Positions 34,023-43,380 of a stretch of DNA of 64,000 bases are shown piece after piece (within the stretch, counting starts at the first letter, position 1; each line of letters starts with the position of its first letter). Source of the stretch: Chionoecetes opilio (taxonomy: Eukaryota; Arthropoda; Malacostraca; Decapoda; Majidae); NCBI GenBank assembly GCA_016584305.1, contig JACEEZ010015309.1, positions 50,001-114,000 of the forward strand, read 5' to 3'. Under the pieces are notes generated by a model. It worked only from the letters and a program-made list of their open reading frames with translations. It was not told the origin of the DNA and did no database searches. The position numbers were made by a program, and so were the translations under genes.

Positions 34023-34413
34023 CTTTTACCCATAAATACCACTCATAAATCCACTTAAAACCTTTCTGCACCGTCAAGTGGCCTAAGAACATCCACATGC
34101 TGTCCATTAACTCTACCTTCGACTGCGAGTGCATCGGAGGACACAGGGGGGCGGCATGAGCCTCTACTCACAGGCGTCACTATAAAAATTCTGCCTGCGC
34201 CACCACGGGCGAGGGCCAACCATCAGAGCCCTCAAGTGAGTCTCCAGGGCCTGCCATCTGAGCCCTGGAGGTCACTGCCTACAGGCGCAATAGGCATAAT
34301 GTAAAAAAAATAAAAAATAAATGGCAAGAGTAATAATTTTTTGCCGACTGTCTTTGCCTTGCCGAGTTATATCAAATTCCGTTATACATTGCTGAGTTAT
34401 AAGGGTTTTGGTG
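33900..34413. mobile_element. TA-target element, CACTAAAACCCATATAACTC ends, with SINE body inside
   Basis: The left end CACTAAAACCCATATAACTC and right end GAGTTATAAGGGTTTTGGTG are flanked by TA (33898-33899 and 34414-34415). It is a relative of 4380-5748 (shared GCACGATAGG, CCTTGCCGAGTTAT and TGATATGGGTAAAAA). A poly-A run lies at 33996-34022. The SINE body at 34036-34310 lacks its tRNA head. Confidence 0.8.
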
Positions 34414-34706
34414 TATTTTCAAGAAAATCCTGTTTAATTTCGGAGCTACAGCCAAGCGTCTTCACTAGGAAACCACATACTCGCATAGAGTTGGGGACTA
34501 TGTCCCCCACCCAGCGTGCGGCCTCGCTCCTCACCATCACACTTCACCGTCAGGATTACCTTGTAGACCCTTCAATAGTAAAGGACAAAACCTCGAGTGC
34601 GAGCTACTTATCCTTGCACTCTACTGGCATCTGTGTACACTAGAACAATACTTTTCCACCCTGACACACAGTCTTTTATTACGATTATCATCTGTCTCCC
34701 TTTTAG

Positions 34707-35822
34707 GTAGTCCTGATCTCAAGAAGGCGTTTGACTCAGTGCATCGTGAGTCACTCTGGGATCTTCTGCGACTTCGCGGGATTCCTGCAAGGACTATTGG
34801 TTTGATGACTGGTCTGTATTCTGGGACTGAGAGTGCTGTGAAGTGTGGGGGTGGTGTATCCAGCTTCTTTCCTGTTAATACAGGAGTGAGGCAAGGGTGC
34901 ATCCTTGCCCCATCACTTTTCAACACTTGTATGGACTGGGTATTGAGCAAAGTTGTAGATCAAAGTGATTGTGGAGCATCCTTCGGCAACATCAAGACCA
35001 CTGATCTTGTTTTTGCAGATAATGCAGTTATCTTTACTGAGTCGTTGGAGGTCCTGGTGATGGCTCTCGAGGCGCTGCACGAGGAGGCAAAGCCTTTGGG
35101 ACTTGAGGTCTCCTGTTTTAAGACCAAGGTCCAGGTGTTTGGAGGCTTACTAGATGAAACAGTACAGTCAGTTCATGCGTGCGGCGAGGACATTGAGATC
35201 TTGGAAAGTTTTACATACCTTGGTAGCGCAGTCCATAATGACGGCGGGTCACGTCAAGAAGTCTTACAGCGGATTGGCATAGCCCACGGTGTTATGGACT
35301 CGCTCAGCAGGAGTATTTGGCGTTGTCGGTACCTGTGCAGGAGAACAAAGATCCGGATCTTCAAGTCGCTTGTGATCCCTGTCTTACTCTATAGTTGTGA
35401 GACATGGACACTAAATAGCGACTTGAAGAGACGAATCGATGCCTTTGGTAATAAGTGTCTTCACAGAATCATGGGGTATCGCTGCAATGATTACGTCAAA
35501 TCAGCGATTGCACCGTGAGACTGAATCGAGGCCTATTACCTGCATAGTCCGTCAGCGCCAACTTCGGGTATATGGGCATGTGGCATGCTACCCTGAAACC
35601 GATCCTTCCCATCGGGTTGTATCTGTAAGAGACAATCCAGCGTGGAGGAGGCCAAGGGGGCGACCACAAGGCTCGTGGCTGGGGCAAGTTGATGCTTCCT
35701 GTCGAGAGCTGCTTGGTATGGGAAAGAAGCCTGCATGGGAACTCGCGCGTGGTGACCTCCGGGAGTGGCGTCGTAGGGTGGGCGAGGCGACGCGCCCCCC
35801 GGCGTATGCCCCCAATGATTGA
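34707..35822 (+). pseudogene. LINE reverse transcriptase (RTE-like), 5'-truncated
   Basis: The open frame starts inside the reverse transcriptase: PDLKKAFDSVHRESLWDLL, NTGVRQGCILAPSLFNTCMD, LVFADNAVIF, then RTKIRIFKSLVIPVLLYSCE and CLHRIMGYRC. The active-site FADD is FADN, because codon 35021-35023 is AAT where GAT is expected. A frameshift at about 35500 (apparent 2-bp loss) moves the C-terminus, from NQRLHRETESRPITCIVRQR to ATRPPAYAPND, into another frame. The stop is TGATTGATTGATT (35817-35829), a short tandem tail as seen in RTE-type elements. The clade is my best guess. The element cannot encode an active enzyme. Confidence 0.8.
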
Positions 35823-35929
35823 TTGATTCATCCATTTCAGGATACACCGAGTGGTCGACTTACGACCGTGATCGGGACCGACCAACCGGTCGAAAGTCGG
35901 CCTATGTTATAAAAAAAATATATAATCAT

Positions 35930-36058
35930 TTCTTTTTTTTTTACATTTGTGCCTATAGCGCCTGTAGGCAGAGACTACTAAGGCCCGGATGGTAGACCCT
36001 GGAGGTTCACTTGAGGGCTGTGATGGTTGGCCCTCGCTCATGGTGGCACAGGCAGAAT
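35930..36058 (-). repeat. SINE tail, minus strand
   Basis: Reverse complement of the SINE body (CTATAGCGCCTGTAGGCAGA to the GCCCTCGCTCATGGTGGCA segment), next to a T-run that is its A-tail. Confidence 0.65.
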
Positions 36059-36144
36059 GATAAAATAATGTGTAATGATATTATAATCATCTTTAAATCA
36101 TAATTTATCAACATTTTCTTTGTTCATTATTGTTATAACTATCG

Positions 36145-36430
36145 TATCACCGAGTTTGATCCCCGATGAGAACAAAAATCTTTCTGCACCGTCGAGTGGC
36201 CTAAGAACACCCACATATCCTGCTCATTAACTCTACCTTCGATTGCGAGTGCATCAGAGGACACAGGGGGGTGGAATGAGCAGGCAATCACAGGCATCAC
36301 TGTAAAAATCCTGCCTGCGCCACCACGGGCGAGGGCCAACCATCACAGCTCCACAAGTGAACCTTCAGGGCCTACCATCCGGGCCTTAGTCACTGCGTAC
36401 AGGCGCTATAGGCACAAATGTAAGAAAAAA
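36145..36430 (+). repeat. SINE, nearly complete, plus strand
   Basis: Starts within the tRNA-like head at the B-box (CCGAGTTTGATCCCC, 36150-36164) and runs through CTTTCTGCACCGTCGAGTGG and CCACCACGGGCGAGGGCCAA to an A-rich tail. It lies tail-away from the minus-strand copy at 35930, and both sit between CCGGTCGAAA-containing sequences that may be the ends of another MITE (about 35850-36500). Confidence 0.7.
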
Positions 36431-36782
36431 AAAATCACAATTATCGTCATTTACCGCCGGTCGAAAAGTCAAACAGTTGTAAGTCAGCGAATAGTTATTC
36501 CCATCCGGTCGTCCTTCGTATTCGGATACAGGAACTCCCAGCTCTGAATCCAAATTGTCTGTCTGACATGATACTAATTTTCTTTTACTATCTTCTCACA
36601 TAGCTTTCCTATTAGTACACTATTTAACACTTTATGGCTTGCATTATGATTTCAGTAAGGAAAAAAATTTTCATTGTGTTTTTCTTTTAAGATTTCCTCT
36701 CCTTTTACTAATCATACCTCAAATCACAAAATAATAAATATATATGATGATGATGAGGTTCCTCATCAATAACGGCTTCAGC

Positions 36783-37364
36783 GAGAGACATCAACCGTCA
36801 GACTAAGAAAAGAGAGACATCAACCGTCAGACTAAGAAAAGAGAGACATCAACCGTCAGACTAAGAAAAGAGAGACATCAACCGTCAGACTAAGAAAAGA
36901 GAGACATCAACCGTCAGACTAAGAAAAGAGAGACATCAACCGTCAGACTAAGAAAAGAGAGACATCAACCGTCAGACTAAGAAAAGAGAGACATCAACCG
37001 TCAGACTAAGAAAAGAGAGACATCAACCGTCAGACTAAGAAAAGAGAGACATCAACCGTCAGACTAAGAAAAGAGAGACATCAACCGTCAGACTAAGAAA
37101 AGAGAGACATCAACCGTCAGACTAAGAAAAGAGAGACGTCAACCGTCAGACTAAGAAAAGAGAGACGTCAACCGTCAGACTAAGAAAAGAGAGACGTCAA
37201 CCGTCAGACTAAGAAAAGAGAGACATCAACCGTCAGACTAAGAAAAGAGAGACGTCAACCGTCAGACTAAGAAAAGAGAGACATCAACCGTCAGACTAAG
37301 AAAAGAGAGACATCAACCGTCAGACTAAGAAAAGAGAGACATCAACCGTCAGACTAAGAAAATC
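36783..37364 (+). repeat. 29-bp minisatellite, 20 units
   Basis: Unit GAGAGACATCAACCGTCAGA plus CTAAGAAAA, spaced exactly 29 bp, nearly perfect. Four units (37136, 37165, 37194 and 37252 region) have GACGTC in place of GACATC. The last unit runs straight into the ATG of the GIY-YIG ORF at 37365. 29 is not a multiple of 3, so the array is not coding in one frame. Confidence 0.95.
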
Positions 37365-38081
37365 ATGGAGAACTGGTACAACCCTAACGCCACAAAAAAG
37401 AGTCAAGACATAACTATCTTCTACCGGGCTTTCTTCTCCACCGCTCACCAGGAAGAAGAAAGAATAATATCACAAATCATCAACCGTAACGTGAAACCTG
37501 CAGACCCAGAGAGGAGAATAAAACTACAAATTTATTACAAAAACAAGAACACCAGCAACCTCCTTCTCCGTAACAGCCCAAGCCAGACGAAGGAGACAAA
37601 ACAAAAGTCCCATGTCGTATATAGGATCACTTGCAAAAGAGGAAACTGTGAAGTCCTCCCCTCATCCTACATCGGCATGACGACAATGAAGCTGTCTCGA
37701 CGTCTTACTTGCCACCTAACTTCCGGAGCCCCAAAAAGTCACCTATTAGAAAAACATGGCATCATCATCACAAGAACATTTTTAGAAGAAAATACAGAAT
37801 TGGTCGACATGTGTGCAGATGTGCGGCGACTTCCAATTCTAGAAGCACTATACATAAAAGACATCAATTTCAAGCTAAACGTACAGGCAAACGACCTACA
37901 AGCTCTACCAAGCATGAAAAGAACAAAGGCTAATAACAGCCTACTCACAGAGAAACAAAGCGAGGAGTCAACAACCAATAAGCGTCGCCCACTCACGGAG
38001 AAAAAAATCAACGAGAAGCAGAAGTTATCTACCAATCAGCGCCGCCCACTAGGCTGCGCGGCAGCCAGACTTCATCAATAA
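37365..38081 (+). CDS. Penelope-like element C-terminus with GIY-YIG endonuclease
   Basis: A 238-codon intact frame. Residues ~84-104 read VVYRITCKRGNC then SYIGMTT, the GIY-YIG pair in the diverged form seen in Penelope-like retroelements. Downstream are SRRL (R112/R113), H117, the acidic LPILEAL (E160) and LNVQ (N172), matching the nuclease core. C90 and C95 with H117 and H131 could form the CCHH arrangement described for Penelope-type nucleases. The preceding reverse transcriptase is missing: its place is taken by the 29-bp minisatellite, and the ATG at 37365 may not be a natural start. The C-terminal ~50 residues are Lys/Arg-rich and contain the repeated block NKRRPLTEK/NQRRPLG. A hammerhead-like motif follows at 38147. 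Expression is doubtful. Confidence 0.8.
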   Translation: MENWYNPNATKKSQDITIFYRAFFSTAHQEEERIISQIINRNVKPADPERRIKLQIYYKNKNTSNLLLRNSPSQTKETKQKSHVVYRITCKRGNCEVLPSSYIGMTTMKLSRRLTCHLTSGAPKSHLLEKHGIIITRTFLEENTELVDMCADVRRLPILEALYIKDINFKLNVQANDLQALPSMKRTKANNSLLTEKQSEESTTNKRRPLTEKKINEKQKLSTNQRRPLGCAAARLHQ

Positions 38082-38146
38082 ATAGCGCTTCACTCCACAG
38101 CTCAATCATGCTCACCTCTACAACTGAGGAGAAAATATCTTCCACA

Positions 38147-38190
38147 TGCTGCTGAAGAAGGGTTTTTAGACCCGAAATCGCGATACAGCA
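38147..38190 (+). ncRNA. hammerhead-ribozyme-like motif downstream of the Penelope ORF
   Basis: Stem I TGCTG (38147-38151) pairs with CAGCA (38186-38190). The core CTGAAGA (38152-38158) fits CUGANGA. Stem II GGGT/ACCC closes TTTTAG (38160-38173). GAAA is at 38174-38177, followed by a minimal stem III (TC/GA) and an AUA cleavage triplet at 38183-38185. Two deviations are an extra A at 38159 and a stem III with only two loop bases. Penelope-like elements are known to carry minimal hammerheads in their terminal regions. Activity is uncertain. Confidence 0.6.
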
Positions 38191-38341
38191 AAAATGACAA
38201 GTTACGGCGAAGTCATAACAGTTATTACAAAAGAGAATAAGACACTCTTAAGACAGAGAAAATATCTTCAAAAAGATAATAAACGCTGAACTAGCTATCA
38301 CTTTTAACGATATCTGTCTCAGAGAAAATCTCCTGCTCGTA

Positions 38342-38342
38342 T

Positions 38343-38403
<61 letters not shown>

Positions 38404-38571
38404 AATTTGAATAGGGCTTAGAATGACTGGTTTCTAACACGTGAATTAAAAAAAATTGTTATTTGATACTTATTTGTTTTGTTTGAAATTGTCAATAAGG
38501 TATATCCTTACCACAAAATGTTTGTCAATACAATGTGATCAATGTGTTTCATATTCAATAGGATATACACG

Positions 38572-38653
<82 letters not shown>
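38342..38653. repeat. (CT)n, (TA)n and long (AT)n microsatellites
   Basis: CT repeats at 38346-38373 lead into TA repeats to 38400. After ~165 bp of unassigned sequence a pure AT tract runs from about 38574 to 38653 and ends at the next transposon. Confidence 0.95.
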
Positions 38654-38656
<3 letters not shown>

Positions 38657-39009
38657 TAAACCCTCGCGTATTCGGACCGTCATTATTCGGATTCCGACAT
38701 TATTAGGACCTCTTTTTTTTCTTTTTTTTTACAATACGGCAGGGCGGCAAGAATTTATGTGAAAGCCCTGATTATCATAATTGCATTATTTCATTATTGC
38801 ATCCCTAAATGTTATTTACGTCAAAAAAATTGAATTATGATCGTAGAGGTCAAAGTAGTTGGCGTAGTTCCATCGTGGCCATGGGTAAACACATGCGCAC
38901 AACAAGATCATAATATTTCCCCCTAAAATTACCACAGAAAATGTACATCAACACAAACAGGCCAGTCTTGAAAATATTTTACTCGCCAAATGTTGAAAGT
39001 CTAACGCAC

Positions 39010-39180
39010 TTGTCTCGTCCTGGACGCAAGAAAAAAGTTTCAAAGAAAACTTTGAATATTATCAAAAGACAGCTAGTGAAATCTCCTACCAAAACAGCAA
39101 GATAATTAAAGTCAATAAACCCACAGTTGCTGGGTACAGTGTGTGTGAGGAGCGTGTCGCGTTACATCCGTAAAGTCTTG
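39010..39180 (+). pseudogene. Tc1-like transposase second helix-turn-helix, plus strand
   Basis: The frame reads LSRPGRKKKVSKKTLNIIKR, KSPTKTAR, a stop, then LKSINPQLLGTVCVRSVSRY and IRKV. This is the linker and second helix-turn-helix of a Tc1-type paired-like DNA-binding domain. The matching first half lies immediately to the right, on the opposite strand. Confidence 0.6.
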
Positions 39181-39360
39181 CAATTTCTTAACCCACCGCT
39201 CAACCTTTCGTTGAGTAACACAGTCTCCCTCACAATTTCTTTTGAACTAAAACCGATCTTATATAAGCTGTGAATACGGGTGATCTGGTCTGCAGTCAAC
39301 TGTGGCTTAGGCCCCATATCCAACTGAGCGAAACCACTTTCCCGAAATGTTTTGGTGACG
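39175..39360 (-). pseudogene. Tc1-like transposase first helix-turn-helix, minus strand
   Basis: The minus strand reads MGPKPQLTADQITRIHSLYK, IGFSSKEIVRET, then after a frameshift TQRKVERWVKKLQD. This is the N-terminal half of a Tc1-type DNA-binding domain, which normally precedes the SRPGRKKK part seen on the plus strand at 39010. The two halves point at each other, so an inversion has split one transposase. Confidence 0.55.
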
Positions 39361-39394
39361 TTTTGGAAAATCAAGCCGGGAGTGACGATAAGAA

Positions 39395-42300
39395 ACAATG
39401 TCCTGGTCACTGCCCATTAATGTCCTGGTCACTGCCCATTAATGTCCTGGTCACTGCCCATTAATGTCCTGGTCACTGACCATTAATGTCCTGGTCACTG
39501 CCCATTAATGTCCTGGTCACTGCCCATTAATGTCCTGGTCACTGCCATTAATGTCCTGGTCACTGCCCATTAATGTCCTGGTCACTGCCCATTAATGTCC
39601 TGGTCACTGACCATTAATGTCCTGGTCACTGACCATTAATGTCCTGGTCACTGCCCATTAATGTCCTGGTCACTGCCCATTAATGTCCTGGTCACTGCCC
39701 ATTAATGTCCTGGTCACTGCCCATTAATGTCCTGGTCACTGCCCATTAATGTCCTGGTCACTGCCCATTAATGTCCTGGTCACTGCCCATTAATGTCCTG
39801 GTCACTGACCATTAATGTCCTGGTCACTGACCATTAATGTCCTGGTCACTGCCCATTAATGTCCTGGTCACTGACCATTAATGTCCTGGTCACTGCCCAT
39901 TAATGTCCTGGTCACTGACCATTAATGTCCTGGTCACTGACCATTAATGTCCTGGTCACTGACCATTAATGTCCTGGTCACTGACCATTAATGTCCTGGT
40001 CACTGACCATTAATGTCCTGGTCACTGCCCATTAATGTCCTGGTCACTGCCCATTAATGTCCTGGTCACTGCCCATTAATGTCCTGGTCACTGCCATTAA
40101 TGTCCTGGTCACTGCCCATTAATGTCCTGGTCACTGCCCATTAATGTCCTGGTCACTGACCATTAATGTCCTGGTCACTGCCCATTAATGTCCTGGTCAC
40201 TGACCATTAATGTCCTGGTCACTGCCCATTAATGTCCTGGTCACTGACCATTAATGTCCTGGTCACTGACCATTAATGTCCTGGTCACTGACCATTAATG
40301 TCCTGGTCACTGACCATTAATGTCCTGGTCACTGCCATTAATGTCCTGGTCACTGACCATTAATGTCCTGGTCACTGCCCATTAATGTCCTGGTCACTGA
40401 CCATTAATGTCCTGGTCACTGCCCATTAATGTCCTGGTCACTGACCATTAATGTCCTGGTCACTGCCCATTAATGTCCTGGTCACTGACCATTAATGTCC
40501 TGGTCACTGACCATTAATGTCCTGGTTCACTGCCATTAATGTCCTGGTCACTGACCATTAATGTCCTGGTCACTGACCATTAATGTCCTGGTCACTGACC
40601 ATTAATGTCCTGGTCACTGACCATTAATGTCCTGGTCACTGCCCATTAATGTCCTGGTCACTGCCCATTAATGTCCTGGTCACTGCCCATTAATGTCCTG
40701 GTCACTGCCCATTAATGTCCTGGTCACTAGCCCATTAATGTCCTGGTCACTGACCATTAATGTCCTGGTCACTGCCATTAATGTCTGGTCACTGACCATT
40801 AATGTCCTGGTCACTGCCATTAATGTCCTGGTCACTGACCATTAATGTCCTGGTCACTGACCATTAATGTCCTGGTCACTGCCCATTAATGTCCTGGTCA
40901 CTGACCATTAATGTCCTGGTCACTGCCCATTAATGTCCTGGTCACTGACCATTAATGTCCTGGTCACTGCCCATTAATGTCCTGGTCACTGACCATTAAT
41001 GTCCTGGTCACTGCCCATTAATGTCCTGGTCACTGACCATTAATGTCCTGGTCACTGCCATTAATGTCCTGGTCACTGACCATTAATGTCCACTGGTCAC
41101 TGCCCATTAATGTCCTGGTCACTGCCATTAATGTCCTGGTCACTGACCATTAATGTCCTGGTCACTGCCCATTAATGTCCTGGTCACTGACCATAATGTC
41201 CTGGTCACTGCCATTAATGTCCTGGTCACTGACCATTAATGTCCTGGTCACTGCCCATTAATGTCCTGGTCACTGCCATTAATGTCCTGGTCACTGCCCA
41301 TTAATGTCCTGGTCACTGCCCATTAATGTCCTGGTCACTGCCCATTAATGTCCTGGTCACTGCCCATTAATGTCCTGGTCACTGCCCATTAATGTCCTGG
41401 TCACTGACCATTAATGTCCTGGTCACTGCCATTAATGTCCTGGTCACTGCCCATTAATGTCCTGGTCACTGCCCATTAATGTCCTGGTCACTGCCCATTA
41501 ATGTCCTGGTCACTGCCCATTAATGTCCTGGTCACTGCCCATTAATGTCCTGGTCACTGCCATTAATGTCCTGGTCACTGCCCATTAATGTCCTGGTCAC
41601 TGCCCATTAATGTCTGGTCACTGCCCATTAATGTCCTGGTCACTGCCCATTAATGTCCTGGTCACTGCCCATTAATGTCCTGGTCACTGCCCATTAATGT
41701 CCTGGTCACTGACCATTAATGTCCTGGTCACTGCCCATTAATGTCCTGGTCACTGACCATTAATGTCCTGGTCACTGCCCATTAATGTCCTGGTCACTGC
41801 CCATTAATGTCCTGGTCACTGACCATTAATGTCCTGGTCACTGCCCATTAATGTCCTGGTCACTGACCATTAATGTCCTGGTCACTGCCCATTAATGTCC
41901 TGGTCACTGCCCATTAATGTCCTGGTCACTGCCCATTAATGTCCTGGTCACTGACCATTAATGTCCTGGTCACTGCCCATTAATGTCCTGGTCACTGACC
42001 ATTAATGTCCTGGTCACTGACCATTAATGTCCTGGTCACTGACCATTAATGTCCTGGTCACTGCCCATTAATGTCCTGGTCACTGCCCATTAATGTCCTG
42101 GTCACTGACCATTAATGTCCTGGTCACTGACCATTAATGTCCTGGTCACTGCCCATTAATGTCCTGGTCACTGCCCATTAATGTCCTGGTCACTGCCCAT
42201 TAATGTCCTGGTCACTGCCCATTAATGTCCTGGTCACTGCCCATTAATGTCCTGGTCACTGACCATTAATGTCCTGGTCACTGCCCATTAATGTCCTGGT

Positions 42301-42998
42301 CACTGACCATTAATGTCCTGGTCACTGCCCATTAATGTCCTGGTCACTGCCCATTAATGTCCTGGTCACTGACCATTAATGTCCTGGTCACTGCCCATTA
42401 ATGTCCTGGTCACTGACCATTAATGTCCTGGTCACTGCCCATTAATGTCCTGGTCACTGACCATTAATGTCCTGGTCACTGCCCATTAATGTCCTGGTCA
42501 CTGCCCATTAATGTCCTGGTCACTGCCCATTAATGTCCTGGTCACTGCCCATTAATGTCCTGGTCACTGACCATTAATGTCCTGGTCACTGCCCATTAAT
42601 GTCCTGGTCACTGACCATTAATGTCCTGGTCACTGCCCATTAATGTCCTGGTCACTGACCATTAATGTCCTGGTCACTGCCCATTAATGTCCTGGTCACT
42701 GCCCATTAATGTCCTGGTCACTGCCCATTAATGTCCTGGTCACTGACCATTAATGTCCTGGTCACTGCCCATTAATGTCCTGGTCACTGCCCATTAATGT
42801 CCTGGTCACTGACCATTAATGTCCTGGTCACTGCCCATTAATGTCCTGGTCACTGCCCATTAATGTCCTGGTCACTGCCCATTAATGTCCTGGTCACTGC
42901 CCATTAATGTCCTGGTCACTGACCATTAATGTCCTGGTCACTGCCCATTAATGTCCTGGTCACTGCCCATTAATGTCCTGGTCACTGCCCATTAATGA
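39395..42998. repeat. 22-bp minisatellite, about 164 units
   Basis: Unit TAATGTCCTGGTCACTG followed by CCCAT or ACCAT. My hand count gives roughly 92 C-type units, 60 A-type units and 12 short units with one C fewer, plus rare single-base errors. The A-type contains TGGTCA-C-TGACCA, a perfect 6-bp inverted repeat around one base. In the C-type one arm has a mismatch. The array has no coding frame and no mobile-element hallmarks of its own. Confidence 0.97.
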
Positions 42999-43380
42999 CT
43001 AATGATTTGAAAAACTGCAAGCAGGAAGTCAAGGCCGTGAATGAGTTCCCAGACATCTTTTTTTTCCAATCATTCCCCATAGGAAGCGCCAGGAGGGAAT
43101 TAAAGAAATTTGTCAAGGAGCGTGACGGATGCAAGACACCGCCAACTTCTCTGTCTTCCACTGTATTATCTACAGATTTCTTGAATTTTTTGCCCGAATT
43201 TCTCAGATTTGTGTAAATTTTGCAACACTGCTTTTTAGTCGCGCACCTGTTTTCTTATGGTAAACACCTCATTACCCGGTCTGTGTTCGGACAATGGCGA
43301 AAGAGTTTGTGGCTTTTGGGGCTGTTCCTGGCCTCCTGAAGGTGCTGTTGTTCCTCTGCTTTATCCTGGCTGTAGTCCTG

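Noticed and set aside
35496..35885. Minus-strand frames of 75-129 residues
   Set aside because: Antisense of the LINE C-terminus.
36783..42998. Direct-repeat arrays as a CRISPR
   Set aside because: The 29-bp and 22-bp arrays have no unique spacers between repeats and lie in a eukaryotic transposon context.
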